Part shown: positions 18,327 to 26,951 of the stretch, one piece after another | Layout: each line of letters opens with the position of its first letter | Position numbering within the stretch: the stretch's first letter is position 1 | Assembly: GCF_016406145.1 (NCBI RefSeq) | Contig: NZ_CP066306.1 | Location: 4,030,001-4,094,000, forward strand | Source: Pseudomonas putida | Lineage (GTDB): Bacteria; Pseudomonadota; Gammaproteobacteria; Pseudomonadales; Pseudomonadaceae | Length of the DNA stretch: 64,000 bases | Reading direction: 5' to 3' | Position numbers and translations under genes: made by a program | Notes under the pieces: model-generated | Databases searched by the model: none | Seen by the model: the letters and a program-made list of their open reading frames with translations, nothing else | Told to the model about the DNA's origin: nothing

Positions 18327-19325
18327 GTGAAAAAGCTATTCACCGCCTCGCTGCTGGCTGCTGGCCTGGCGCTGGGCAACTTGGCCCACGCCGCCCCGAC
18401 CCTGTTGAATGTGTCCTACGACGTGATGCGTGACTTCTACAAAGACTACAACCCGGCCTTCCAGAAGCACTGGGAAGCCGAGCACAACGAGAAGGTCCAT
18501 GTGCAGATGTCCTTCGGTGGCTCGAGCAAGCAGGCGCGTGCAGTGATCGACGGCCTGCCGGCCGACGTCATCACCATGAACATGGCCACCGACATCAATG
18601 CGCTGGCCGATATCGGCAAGCTGGTGCCGGACAATTGGGTTACACGCCTGCCCAACAACAGCGCCCCGTTCACCTCAGCCACTGTGTTCATCGTGCGCAA
18701 GGGCAACCCCAAGGCACTGAAAGACTGGCCCGACCTGCTCAAGGACGGCGTGCAGGTAATCGTGCCCAACCCGAAGACCTCGGGTAACGGCCGCTACACC
18801 TACCTGTCGGCCTGGGGCTATGTGCTCAAGCAAGGTGGTGACGAAAACAAGGCCAAGGACTTCGTCGGCAAGCTGTTCAAGCAGGCACCGGTACTCGATA
18901 CTGGTGGCCGTGCCGCGACTACGACTTTCATGACCAACCAGATCGGCGATGTGCTGGTGACCTTCGAGAACGAAGCCGAAATGATCGCCCGCGAATTCGG
19001 CCGCGACCAGTTCGAAGTGGTCTACCCGAGCGTGTCGGCCGAGGCCGAACCACCGGTGAGTGTGGTCGACAAAGTGGTAGCGAAGAAGGGCACCCAGGCC
19101 GTGGCCGAGGAGTACCTCAAGTACCTATGGTCGCCGGCAGCCCAGGAAATCGCGGCACAGAACTACCTGCGTCCACGTGATGCAACCGTACTGGCCAAGT
19201 ACACCGACCGCTTCCCGAAGGTCGACTTCCTGTCGGTGGAGAAAACCTTCGGTGACTGGCGCACCGTGCAGAAGACCCACTTCAACGATGGTGGGGTGTT
19301 TGACCAGATCTATACCGGCCAGTAA
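18327..19325 (+). CDS. sbp: Periplasmic sulfate-binding protein
   Basis: This 332-residue protein has a clear signal peptide (KKLFTASLLAAGLALGNLAHA, cleavage after about residue 22). It carries the family hallmarks LLNVSYDVMRDFYKDYN, MSFGGSSKQARAVIDGLPADVI and VIVPNPKTSGNGRYTYL. It captures sulfate for the CysTWA importer. No cysTWA genes are adjacent, so it is a detached binding protein. The start is preceded by ACAAGGAATGCTTC. A terminator-like hairpin follows. Confidence 0.95.
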   Translation: MKKLFTASLLAAGLALGNLAHAAPTLLNVSYDVMRDFYKDYNPAFQKHWEAEHNEKVHVQMSFGGSSKQARAVIDGLPADVITMNMATDINALADIGKLVPDNWVTRLPNNSAPFTSATVFIVRKGNPKALKDWPDLLKDGVQVIVPNPKTSGNGRYTYLSAWGYVLKQGGDENKAKDFVGKLFKQAPVLDTGGRAATTTFMTNQIGDVLVTFENEAEMIAREFGRDQFEVVYPSVSAEAEPPVSVVDKVVAKKGTQAVAEEYLKYLWSPAAQEIAAQNYLRPRDATVLAKYTDRFPKVDFLSVEKTFGDWRTVQKTHFNDGGVFDQIYTGQ

Positions 19326-19338
19326 TTGAGCTCTGCCC

Positions 19339-19367
19339 TCACTGGGCGCCATCATGACGCTCAGTGA
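19339..19367 (+). terminator. Hairpin after sbp
   Basis: The imperfect stem TCACTGGGCG / CGCTCAGTGA with a short loop lies just past the sbp stop and before the convergent methyltransferase gene. There is no strong T-tract. Confidence 0.4.
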
Positions 19368-19382
19368 ATCTGTCCCAGAGCA

Positions 19383-20318
19383 TCAGGCCGGTGACTTACC
19401 GCGAAATACCAAGGCCTTCAACCCCCCCGCCGGATCGGCATCCGGAAACTCCGGCGGGTTGTCCAAGCGCTCGAAAAAAGCCAACGCCGGGGCCTGCTCA
19501 GCCATGCCCTCGATCAGAAACTCCGGCCCGATCGCCGGATCATTCACGCACGCCAGCACAGTCCCACCCTCGGTCAGCAACTCTGGCAAGCGCCGCAAGA
19601 TCTTCGCGTAATCCTGGGTCAGCACGAAACTGCCTTTCTGGAAGGTGGGCGGGTCGATGATGATCAAATCGTAGGGTCCGTACTTGCGCACCTTGCCCCA
19701 CGACTTGAACAGCTCATGCCCCAGGTACGCCACTCGCGACGCGTCGTGGCCATTGAGCCGGTGGTTGTCTCGGCCACGTGAAAGCGCCGACTTGGCCATG
19801 TCCAGGTTGACCACCTGCTCAGCGCCGCCGGCGATGGCCGCGACCGAAAAGCCGCAGGTGTAGGCGAACAGGTTCAGCACGCGCTTGCCCGCCGCCTGCT
19901 CACGCACCCAGCGTCGGCCGTAGCGCATGTCGAGAAACAGGCCGTTGTTCTGCCGCACGCCAAGGTCCAGCAGGTAGGTCAGGCCATCTTCGATCACTTC
20001 GCGCTGCTGGCACGGCTCGCCCCACAGCCACTGCCCCGGGCTGTCCGGCAGATAACGATGCTGGATGAGGATCGCTTGGCCGGCCCACTGTGGACGCTCG
20101 GCGAAGTGACGCAGCATGGCCTCTAGTTCTGCCAGCTGGCCTTCGGGTGGCTCACGGAACAACGCTACCGACAGCACGCCCTGCAGCCAGTCGACGGTGA
20201 CCTGCTCCAGCCCCGGCCAGCAACGGCCGCGGCCATGGAACAGGCGGCGAGTTTCCTGCGGGGCGGGGTCGAGGGCGGTGAGCAGATGCTGTTCGAGGGT
20301 GTGGATCGGCGAAGTCAT
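19383..20318 (-). CDS. Class I SAM-dependent methyltransferase (RlmI-like)
   Basis: From the start at 20318 the protein is 311 residues. It carries a Rossmann SAM-binding motif VLNLFAYTCGFSVAAIAGGA, an acidic SAM-ribose residue in VVNLDMAKSAL, and the motif LIIIDPPTFQKGSF, as in RlmI/YccW-like nucleic-acid methyltransferases. The N-terminal RHYLPDSPGQWLWG region is shared with that group. A longer reading frame to 20399 runs into a REP element, so 20318 is preferred. The exact RNA target cannot be deduced. Confidence 0.82.
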   Translation of the reverse strand: MTSPIHTLEQHLLTALDPAPQETRRLFHGRGRCWPGLEQVTVDWLQGVLSVALFREPPEGQLAELEAMLRHFAERPQWAGQAILIQHRYLPDSPGQWLWGEPCQQREVIEDGLTYLLDLGVRQNNGLFLDMRYGRRWVREQAAGKRVLNLFAYTCGFSVAAIAGGAEQVVNLDMAKSALSRGRDNHRLNGHDASRVAYLGHELFKSWGKVRKYGPYDLIIIDPPTFQKGSFVLTQDYAKILRRLPELLTEGGTVLACVNDPAIGPEFLIEGMAEQAPALAFFERLDNPPEFPDADPAGGLKALVFRGKSPA

Positions 20319-20358
20319 GGCGGGTCGCAAGCAGATAAAAGAGAGCATTCTACCCCGC

Positions 20359-20458
20359 GAGGCCGCTGCGCGCCCTATCGCCGGCAAGCCGGCGCCCACT
20401 ACCGCGCCGTTCCTGAAGGCTGCACTTCATCTGTGGCAACCGGCTTGCCGACGATAGG
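20359..20458. repeat. REP-like inverted pair (GCCGGCAAGCCGGC type)
   Basis: CCTATCGCCGGCAAGCCGGC and GCCGACGATAGG-type arms, the second in GGCAACCGGCTTGCCGACGA, form an imperfect pair. The core differs from the CGACACAAGG family. Confidence 0.65.
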
Positions 20459-20474
20459 TCATACAGCGTCCTCA

Positions 20475-21371
20475 CTAGCCTTTGGCAATGATCGGCGCCG
20501 AACGGAACCACCACCCTTGCTGCATGCCCGCCGCCGCCAGCAAGATCAGCGCGACACCGAGCCATTGCAGCGGCGCCAGGCGGTGCCCGAAGGCCACCCA
20601 GTCGACCAGGATCGCGGCAATCGGGTAGATGAATGAAAGGGCACCGGTCAATGCCGTGGGCAGGCGCTGGATGGCGCTGTACAGCAGCACGTACATCAGC
20701 CCCGTGTGCACCATGCCCAAGGTCACCAGGCTGGCCAACGCCGAAGGCTCGCCAGGCAACCCACCCAGCTTGACCCACGGCGCCAGCAGCATTACGCCGG
20801 TCGCTACCTGGATCAAGGCAATGAGGTGCGGCGGCGTGCCGTTCAGGCGCTTGATGATCAACGCGGCAGTGGCATACAGAAACGCCGCCCCCAGCGCCAG
20901 CGCAATGCCCATCAGGTACTCTTCACCGCTGCCCTGCCCTGTGCCATGGGCGCTGACGATGGCCAGCATGCCAAGGAACGCCACGCTCAGCCAGGTGACC
21001 TTGGCCACAGTGATCTTCTCGCCCAGAAACACTGCCGCTAGCCCCACCAGCAGGAACGGCTGGACGTTGTACACCGCTGTGCCGATGGCAATCGACGCCC
21101 GCGAATAGGAAGCGAACAGCAACACCCAGTTGCCGACGATGGCCACGCCGCTGGCAATTGCCAAGAGGAAGGCCGTGCGGGTGATCACACCGGGCTTGAG
21201 GAACCCGAACGCCGCGCAGATCACCAACAACGTGCCAGTACCGAACACGCAACGCCAGAACACCACGTCCAGCACCGACTGCCCGGACACCAGCACGAAC
21301 CAGCCGATGGTTCCGGAAATCAGCATGGCAGCGACCATTTCCAGCGAGCCACGGCGCAACGAACTGTCCAT
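20475..21371 (-). CDS. EamA/DMT-family transporter
   Basis: This 298-residue protein has about ten hydrophobic helices in two repeated EamA halves, including VVFWRCVFGTGTLLVICAA and a second-half helix pair around AFLYATAALIIKRL. These inner-membrane carriers usually export amino acids or other metabolites. It is divergent from an AsnC-type regulator (132 bases between starts), a common arrangement for amino-acid exporters. Substrate unknown. Confidence 0.88.
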   Translation of the reverse strand: MDSSLRRGSLEMVAAMLISGTIGWFVLVSGQSVLDVVFWRCVFGTGTLLVICAAFGFLKPGVITRTAFLLAIASGVAIVGNWVLLFASYSRASIAIGTAVYNVQPFLLVGLAAVFLGEKITVAKVTWLSVAFLGMLAIVSAHGTGQGSGEEYLMGIALALGAAFLYATAALIIKRLNGTPPHLIALIQVATGVMLLAPWVKLGGLPGEPSALASLVTLGMVHTGLMYVLLYSAIQRLPTALTGALSFIYPIAAILVDWVAFGHRLAPLQWLGVALILLAAAGMQQGWWFRSAPIIAKG

Positions 21372-21503
21372 CTAACACCTCCCTTGACGATGACGACAGT
21401 ATGCAGAGGCTGATGGTTGACCATCCAGCTGATAACTAAGGCAATATGGCAAATCAGCCTTTACTATCAAGGCAAAAACCCTGATTACCCTTATGAGGCG
21501 CAT

Positions 21504-21941
21504 ATGACCGATGCCATCGACCAGCTCCTGATCAACGCCCTGATGGAGGATTCCCGCCGCTCACTGAAAGCGCTGGCGCAGATCACTGGGCTTTCCGCCC
21601 CCAGCGTCAGCGAGCGCCTGCGCCGTCTGGAAGAGCGCGGCGTGCTGCGGGGTTACACCGTGGATGTAGATGCGCGCAGCTTTGGTTACCAATTGCAAGC
21701 CATCGTGCGCATTCGTCCGCTACCGGGGCAGTTGCAGGAGGTAGAACGGCAGATTGTCGCGATTCCAGAGTTCACCGAGTGCGACAAGGTAACGGGCGAG
21801 GATTGCTTTATTGCTCGACTGCATGTGCGGTCGATGGAGCAGCTCGACGCCCTGCTTGACCGTATCAATGTGCTAGCTGACACCAACACGGCGATCATCA
21901 AGAAGAGCCCGGTAAAGCGGCGCTTGCCGCCTATGGACTAA
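21504..21941 (+). CDS. Lrp/AsnC-family transcriptional regulator
   Basis: This 145-residue protein has an N-terminal AsnC-type helix-turn-helix (IDQLLINALMEDSRRSLKAL, then GLSAPSVSERLRRLEERGVL) and a C-terminal RAM/ligand-binding domain (FTECDKVTGEDCFIARLHV). The start at 21504 follows a GAGGCGCAT stretch, and an earlier in-frame start at 21417 adds a non-family leader. It probably controls the divergent EamA transporter in response to an amino acid, by analogy with similar pairs. Confidence 0.9.
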   Translation: MTDAIDQLLINALMEDSRRSLKALAQITGLSAPSVSERLRRLEERGVLRGYTVDVDARSFGYQLQAIVRIRPLPGQLQEVERQIVAIPEFTECDKVTGEDCFIARLHVRSMEQLDALLDRINVLADTNTAIIKKSPVKRRLPPMD

Positions 21942-22056
21942 GGCGGCTGGAAAACCTGACCCGCCTCTGTACACACGAATGTCACCTTAGGTGCCATTTT
22001 TGTGTGCATAAGTGCTAGCAATGCCCCAATACGTTACATGCTTTTCACAACTAAAT

Positions 22057-22072
22057 CTGACCAAATGATCAA
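22057..22072. promoter_or_regulatory. Palindromic box A upstream of the NCS1 permease
   Basis: CTGACCAAATGATCAA is an imperfect palindrome. It matches 12 of 14 defined positions of the RutR consensus TTGACCAnnTGGTCAA. It lies about 150 bases before the candidate sigma-54 promoter, a typical enhancer position. Confidence 0.5.
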
Positions 22073-22098
22073 CTAATTATCTGAATAAAAAATTAAAT

Positions 22099-22114
22099 CT
22101 GTTCAATTGGTCAA
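22099..22114. promoter_or_regulatory. Palindromic box B upstream of the NCS1 permease
   Basis: CTGTTCAATTGGTCAA is a second copy of the same box, 42 bases (about four helical turns) from box A and on the same face of the DNA. One half-site (TTGACCA on the minus strand) is perfect. Confidence 0.5.
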
Positions 22115-22195
22115 CTTATATTTCCTTCAATTCATCTAGTTAGCTGTCACATAGGTAGTTTCAAAACAGTGGCAACTTCATGTACGGTTTTCGCC

Positions 22196-22211
22196 TGGCA
22201 TGGAACTCGCT
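22196..22211 (+). promoter_or_regulatory. Candidate sigma-54 promoter of the NCS1 permease operon
   Basis: TGGCATGGAACTCGCT fits the -24/-12 consensus TGGCACGnnnnTTGCW with two mismatches, retains the essential GG and GC, and has the correct spacing. A TTGTATACAA box lies just downstream at 22228. Sigma-54 control is common for nitrogen-source uptake genes. Confidence 0.55.
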
Positions 22212-22227
22212 TTTGTGTGTTCGTGTT

Positions 22228-22237
22228 TTGTATACAA
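22228..22237. promoter_or_regulatory. TTGTATACAA operator-like box 3
   Basis: A perfect copy of the palindrome found twice before gcl. It lies about 16 bases past the -12 element of the candidate sigma-54 promoter, where a bound repressor would block initiation or early elongation. Confidence 0.55.
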
Positions 22238-22391
22238 GTTAAACAAAACATAAATACACAAGAACCCGCGACGCCGCCCCTACCCGGCCGCCGCGCCCAG
22301 AACCCAGTGATGCCAACGCTGCACTGACGAGATGGCGAGCCCGTGCGCATGCCCGCTCATCGCAGTCCATGTGCATCAGGAGCCTGCCGGA

Positions 22392-23924
22392 ATGAGTACC
22401 AGCCTCGACCTTGCCCCTGAACTATCCGTCGCCAGCACCAACCCCTCTTCCTCGCTGGCCGGCCATGCGCCACAACTTGAACTGAGCCCGCGCCTGCATA
22501 ACCGCGACCTTGCCCCGACGCGCATAGAGGGCCGCCGCTGGGGGCGCTACAGCATCTTCGCGCTGTGGACCAACGATGTGCACAACATTGCCAACTACTC
22601 CTTCGCCATGGGCTTGTTCGCCCTGGGCCTGGGCGGCTGGCAGATACTCTTGTCATTGGCGATCGGCGCCGCGCTGGTGTACTTCTTCATGAACCTGTCC
22701 GGCTACATGGGGCAGAAGACCGGCGTGCCGTTCCCGGTGATCAGCCGCATCGCCTTCGGCATCCATGGCGCGCAGATCCCTGCGCTGATCCGTGCAGTGA
22801 TTGCCATCGCCTGGTTCGGCATCCAGACCTATCTGGCGTCTGTGGTGCTGAGGGTGCTGCTCACCGCCGTGTGGCCGCAACTCGCCAGCCATGACCAAGA
22901 CAGCATCCTCGGCCTGTCGAGCCTGGGCTGGGTGTGCTTCGTGGCGATCTGGCTGGTGCAGTTGGTGATCCTGGCGTACGGCATGGAGATGGTGCGCCGC
23001 TACGAGGCATTCGCCGGCCCGGTGATCTTGCTGACCGTGGCCAGCCTGGCGGTGTTCATGTACTTCAAGGCCGATGCGCGCATCGCCTGGTCGGTGGCCG
23101 AGCCGCTGACCGGTTACGAGATGTGGCGCAACATCTTCGCCGGCGGCGCGCTGTGGTTGGCGATCTACGGCACACTGGTGCTCAACTTCTGCGACTTCGC
23201 CCGCTCCTCGCCGTGCCGCAAGACCATCCGCGTAGGCAACTTCTGGGGCCTGCCGGTGAACATCCTGGTCTTCGCAATGATCACCGTGGTGCTGTGCGGC
23301 GCACAGTTCCAGATCAACGGCCAGATAATCGACAGCCCGACCCAGATCGTTGCCAGCATCCCCAACACTGCCTTCCTGGTCCTCGGTTGCCTGGCCTTCC
23401 TGATCGTCACCGTGGCGGTGAACATCATGGCCAACTTCGTCGCCCCGGCCTTCGTGCTGAGCAACCTGGCGCCGCGGCACCTGAACTTTCGCCGCGCGGG
23501 GTTGATCAGCGCCACCCTGGCCGTGTTGATCCTGCCATGGAACCTCTACAACAGCCCGCTGGTGATCGTCTACTTCCTGTCCGGCCTGGGCGCCCTGCTG
23601 GGCCCACTGTACGGGGTGATCATGGCCGACTACTGGCTGCTGCGCAAAGGCTGCATCAACGTGCCGGAGCTGTACAGCGAACACCCGGCCGGGGCCTACC
23701 ACTACAGCAAGGGCATCAACCTGCGTGCGGTCGCCGCGTTCCTGCCGGCCGCGCTGCTGGCCATCGTCCTGGCGCTGGTGCCCAACTTCCATGCCATCGC
23801 GCCGTTTTCCTGGCTGATCGGTGCCGGTATCGCCGCCGCGCTGTACCTGCTGATCGCCCCGCGCAACCGCCAATACGCTGATGTCAGCGGCGAATGCATC
23901 GCCGTCGACCATAGCAGCCACTGA
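22392..23924 (+). CDS. NCS1-family nucleobase/ureide:cation symporter (allantoin- or hydantoin-type)
   Basis: This 510-residue protein has about twelve membrane helices. NCS1 hallmarks include the N-terminal NRDLAPTRIEGRRWGRYSIF followed by LWTNDVHNIANYSFAMG, the conserved substrate- and sodium-site region, and the mid-protein FCDFARSS segment. The start at 22392 follows CAGGAGCCTGCC. The next gene, 16 bases on, encodes a hydantoin/allantoin racemase-like protein, so a ureide or hydantoin substrate is likely. Upstream lie a candidate sigma-54 promoter, one TTGTATACAA box and two RutR-like boxes, suggesting nitrogen- and substrate-dependent control. Confidence 0.88.
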   Translation: MSTSLDLAPELSVASTNPSSSLAGHAPQLELSPRLHNRDLAPTRIEGRRWGRYSIFALWTNDVHNIANYSFAMGLFALGLGGWQILLSLAIGAALVYFFMNLSGYMGQKTGVPFPVISRIAFGIHGAQIPALIRAVIAIAWFGIQTYLASVVLRVLLTAVWPQLASHDQDSILGLSSLGWVCFVAIWLVQLVILAYGMEMVRRYEAFAGPVILLTVASLAVFMYFKADARIAWSVAEPLTGYEMWRNIFAGGALWLAIYGTLVLNFCDFARSSPCRKTIRVGNFWGLPVNILVFAMITVVLCGAQFQINGQIIDSPTQIVASIPNTAFLVLGCLAFLIVTVAVNIMANFVAPAFVLSNLAPRHLNFRRAGLISATLAVLILPWNLYNSPLVIVYFLSGLGALLGPLYGVIMADYWLLRKGCINVPELYSEHPAGAYHYSKGINLRAVAAFLPAALLAIVLALVPNFHAIAPFSWLIGAGIAAALYLLIAPRNRQYADVSGECIAVDHSSH

Positions 23925-23940
23925 TCAAGGAGCAGTGTTC

Positions 23941-24669
23941 ATGCGTATTCTGATCGCCAACGTCAACACCACCGAAGCCATCACCGAGGCCATCGCCGAG
24001 CAGGCCCGCAGCGTGGCCTCGCCCGGCACGCAGATCATCGGCCTCACTCCATGGTTCGGTGCCGAGTCGGTGGAGGGCAATTTCGAGAGCTACCTGGCCG
24101 CCATCGCCGTGATGGACCGCGTGCTGGCCTACGAGGGCCCGTACGATGCCGTGATCCAGGCAGGTTACGGCGAACATGGCCGCGAAGGTCTGCAGGAACT
24201 GCTGAACGTACCGGTGGTGGACATCACCGACGCCGCCGCCAGCACTGCGATGTACCTGGGCCACGCCTACTCAGTGGTTACCACCCTGGACCGTACCGTG
24301 CCACTGATCGAAGACCGCCTGAAGCTCTCCGGGCTGTACGACCGCTGCGCCTCGGTGCGCGCCAGTGGCCTGGCGGTGCTGGAACTGGAGGCAGACCCGC
24401 AGCGCGCAGTCCAGGCCATCGTCGAACAGGCCGAACGGGCGGTGCGCGATGACAAGGCCGAGGTGATCTGCCTGGGCTGTGGCGGCATGGCAGGGCTGGA
24501 CGAGCAGATTCGCCAGCGCACCGGGGTACCGGTGGTCGATGGCGTGAGCGCGGCGGTGACCATTGCCGAGTCGTTGGTGCGGATGGGGCTGAGCACGTCC
24601 AAGGTGCGCACCTATGCCACCCCGCGGGCGAAGAAAGTGGTGGGCTGGCCGATGCGGTTCGGGCGGTAA
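23941..24669 (+). CDS. Asp/Glu/hydantoin racemase-superfamily protein with one catalytic Cys missing
   Basis: This 242-residue protein has the hydantoin/allantoin racemase fold: MRILIANVNTTEAITEAI at the start and VICLGCGGMAGLDEQI near the end. In racemases two cysteines flank the substrate. Here Cys180 is present (LGCGGM), but the first, usually in an ACFxDPG motif, is replaced by Gly75 (QAGYGEHG). One cysteine with Gly opposite recalls arylmalonate decarboxylase rather than a racemase. It is translated just after the NCS1 permease, so it probably acts on the imported compound. Its reaction is unknown. Confidence 0.8.
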   Translation: MRILIANVNTTEAITEAIAEQARSVASPGTQIIGLTPWFGAESVEGNFESYLAAIAVMDRVLAYEGPYDAVIQAGYGEHGREGLQELLNVPVVDITDAAASTAMYLGHAYSVVTTLDRTVPLIEDRLKLSGLYDRCASVRASGLAVLELEADPQRAVQAIVEQAERAVRDDKAEVICLGCGGMAGLDEQIRQRTGVPVVDGVSAAVTIAESLVRMGLSTSKVRTYATPRAKKVVGWPMRFGR

Positions 24670-24687
24670 AGCCTCAGGTGTCTTCAC

Positions 24688-24825
24688 CGGCCCTATCGCC
24701 GGCAAGCCGGCTCCCACAGGGTTCGGTGGTGCTGCACCTGTGGACTGCCCCAGGAAGTTGGACACCAATCCAGTTTCTTGGGGCAGTCCACTGTGTAGGA
24801 GCCGGCTTGCCGGCGATAGGGCCAG
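24688..24825. repeat. REP-like inverted pair (GCCGGCAAGCCGGCTCC type)
   Basis: CCCTATCGCCGGCAAGCCGG and its inverse CCGGCTTGCCGGCGATAGGG flank about 95 bases. Inside is a further pair, CTGTGGACTGCCCCAGGAA and TTCTTGGGGCAGTCCACTGT. It lies between convergent genes. Confidence 0.8.
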
Positions 24826-24830
24826 CCCAG

Positions 24831-26024
24831 TCACCCAATCATCCGGGCCAAGCGCTGCGCACTGCCACAGGCCAGGGTGAACCCCAAGGCCCCATGCCCC
24901 AGGTTCAGCCATAGGTTCCGGTAAGCAGTACCGCCAATGATCGGCACCCCTGTAGGCGTCGCCGGCCGCATACCCGCCCACTCCACCGCCTGCGTATAAT
25001 CCGCCGCATTGGGCAACGTATCGAGCGCCAGCCGGTGCATGCTTTGGAGCCGGCGCGCATCCACCGATTCGTCGTAGCCGACGATATCCACCATCGCCGC
25101 CACCCGCAGTTGCCGGTCAAGGCGCGCATAAACGATCTTGCGCTCGTAATCGGTAATGCTGACCTCAGGCGCACGATGCGTCGAGCCGATTGGCGCCGTC
25201 AGGCTGTAGCCTTTGAGCGGATAGACCGGCAGTTTCAAACCCGGCAGCGCCAACGCCGCACTGCGATGACCGGCGCACAGCACCAGGCGCTGTACATCGA
25301 CCTGCTCGTCCCCCACTTGCAGCGCCACGACCTGATCCTGATGCATGTGCAACCGCGTCACTGTCCTGCCCAGCAGAAAACGGCACTGCCCGGAGGCACG
25401 CAAGCGCTCGGCCAGGCGTTCACAGAAACGGTGGCAGTCGGCAACCTCCTCATCGGGCGTCAGTACCCCGCCAATGAACGCTGCCTCGGCCAATGCCGGC
25501 TCAAGCGCCCTCAGCTCGCCCCCATCGAGTACCTGTTGATTGACCGGGTCGAGCAGGTGGCCCCGCCCATGGGCGAAGGCCCACTCACTGCGAAAAGCAA
25601 CCACTTTGCCGTTGCGCCGCCAGGCAAAATCAGCCAGCCCATCGTCCTCGCGCCAGCGCGCCAGGGTGGCCTGACTGTGCAGGGCCAGCTCCAGCAGCTG
25701 TGCACCGTTGCGGCGGTTGACGTTGCTGCGGCAAGCCAGCATGAACGCCATCAACCAGCGCCACTGTGCCAGGTCCAGGCGCAGCCGCAAACGCAACGGC
25801 GAATCGCCCTGCAGCATCCAGCCCAGCGCCTGCCAAGGCACGCCGGCATCAGCCAAGGGCGCCACGTAGCGGTAAGACAGCTGCCCGCCGTTGGCAAAAC
25901 TGGTGGCAGAGGCCAGGCTGTCACGCGCCTCGACGAGGTCTACCGAAAGGCCCTCACGGACCAGCGCATAGGCTGTCGCCAGGCCGATCACCCCACCGCC
26001 AATGACCGTCACGTCCCGCTTCAT
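24831..26024 (-). CDS. DadA-like FAD-dependent D-amino acid dehydrogenase
   Basis: This 397-residue flavoprotein starts with the FAD-binding motif VTVIGGGVIGLATAYALVRE and continues with DadA-type segments FANGGQLSYRYVAPLAD and, near the C-terminus, WAGMRPATPTGVPIIGGTAYRNLWLNLGHG. It would oxidise D-amino acids to oxo acids and pass electrons to the respiratory chain. The family is broad, so the substrate is uncertain. Proximity to a hydantoin-type racemase may be meaningful, but the genes are convergent and not in one operon. Confidence 0.88.
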   Translation of the reverse strand: MKRDVTVIGGGVIGLATAYALVREGLSVDLVEARDSLASATSFANGGQLSYRYVAPLADAGVPWQALGWMLQGDSPLRLRLRLDLAQWRWLMAFMLACRSNVNRRNGAQLLELALHSQATLARWREDDGLADFAWRRNGKVVAFRSEWAFAHGRGHLLDPVNQQVLDGGELRALEPALAEAAFIGGVLTPDEEVADCHRFCERLAERLRASGQCRFLLGRTVTRLHMHQDQVVALQVGDEQVDVQRLVLCAGHRSAALALPGLKLPVYPLKGYSLTAPIGSTHRAPEVSITDYERKIVYARLDRQLRVAAMVDIVGYDESVDARRLQSMHRLALDTLPNAADYTQAVEWAGMRPATPTGVPIIGGTAYRNLWLNLGHGALGFTLACGSAQRLARMIG

Positions 26025-26069
26025 GCATTACCCCTGGTTCAGCTTCCTTGCCAAGACAGTAACAGCGGA

Positions 26070-26732
26070 TCAGGTCGGGCAGCTATGCGCACCGCCATCC
26101 AGGCCCTGGCGTACGTTGCGGCTGAGCAGGCTGGCCTTGCCGTCGCGCCAGGTCAAGGTCAGAACATACAGGGTGTCGAAGTCATCGCCCTGCCAGTCTT
26201 CGGTGATCACCCGGTCCTCACCCAGCGCCTTGCCGGCGACAGTATTGATCAGCTCCGGCAGGTAACCATGGGACCAGGCAGTGTAGACGGTGGCGTTGCG
26301 GTACTTGCCGCTGAGCAATTCATCGGCGAGCTCATCGGTGTCGTTCGCACCGTAATCGATATTCACCGGCAGGCCCAGACGTATGGCACTCGGGGTGATG
26401 GTCATCAGTGGCCGGATGTAGCTGTAACTCTGATCACTGCTGCCTTCCTCGACCTCTCGTGTCGGGTTGGCTGCGAAGACGAAATCGGCGTTGCCGAAGC
26501 GCTCGGGCAGCAGTGTGGCCAGGTCCAGTGCACGGTTGAGGCCTTGACAGTTCAACTGCCCCAAGCCTTCGCCGGGTTTTTCGGCATGGCGCAGGAACAC
26601 CAGGGTCTGGGTGCCGTCGACCGGTTGCGCGCGGCTTTCGACCACTTCCAGTGCCAAGGGCACCGCCGCAGCGACGAGTGCGAGGCTCAGCAGCAGGAGG
26701 CGACGACGGCGAAGAAACGGTGGCAACTTCAT
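26070..26732 (-). CDS. Membrane-anchored or secreted histidine phosphatase-family protein
   Basis: This 220-residue protein begins MKLPPFLRRRRLLLLSLALV, a basic patch then a hydrophobic segment serving as signal anchor or signal peptide. The catalytic RH motif of the phosphoglycerate-mutase-like superfamily is seen in LVFLRHAEKPGEG, with a second histidine in TAWSHGYLPELI. It is likely periplasmic. Substrate unknown. It lies 45 bases upstream of the DadA-like gene on the same strand. Confidence 0.8.
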   Translation of the reverse strand: MKLPPFLRRRRLLLLSLALVAAAVPLALEVVESRAQPVDGTQTLVFLRHAEKPGEGLGQLNCQGLNRALDLATLLPERFGNADFVFAANPTREVEEGSSDQSYSYIRPLMTITPSAIRLGLPVNIDYGANDTDELADELLSGKYRNATVYTAWSHGYLPELINTVAGKALGEDRVITEDWQGDDFDTLYVLTLTWRDGKASLLSRNVRQGLDGGAHSCPT

Positions 26733-26951
26733 GTAGGCATGACTCTTGTGGCAGGCAGTTTCAGGTCAACTCGCCACATTGCCCGGGGGCCCAAGCCGCA
26801 GGGCAACCCTGTAGTGAATGCCATCCTTGGCCAACGAGTAGGGTTCAGAGTGCCCTCAACGCGTTTGGTTCCTCCCTGGGCAGGGCTGATGTTAAAGCAA
26901 AGGTGTTGCCGAATTGTTTAATGCCTGCCCTTAGATACCAGTCCCCCGCCC

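Noticed and set aside
24741..24791. TGGACTGCCCCAGGAA...TTCTTGGGGCAGTCCA arms as insertion-sequence ends
   Set aside because: The arms enclose under 20 bases and no transposase. They are the inner part of a REP-like hairpin.
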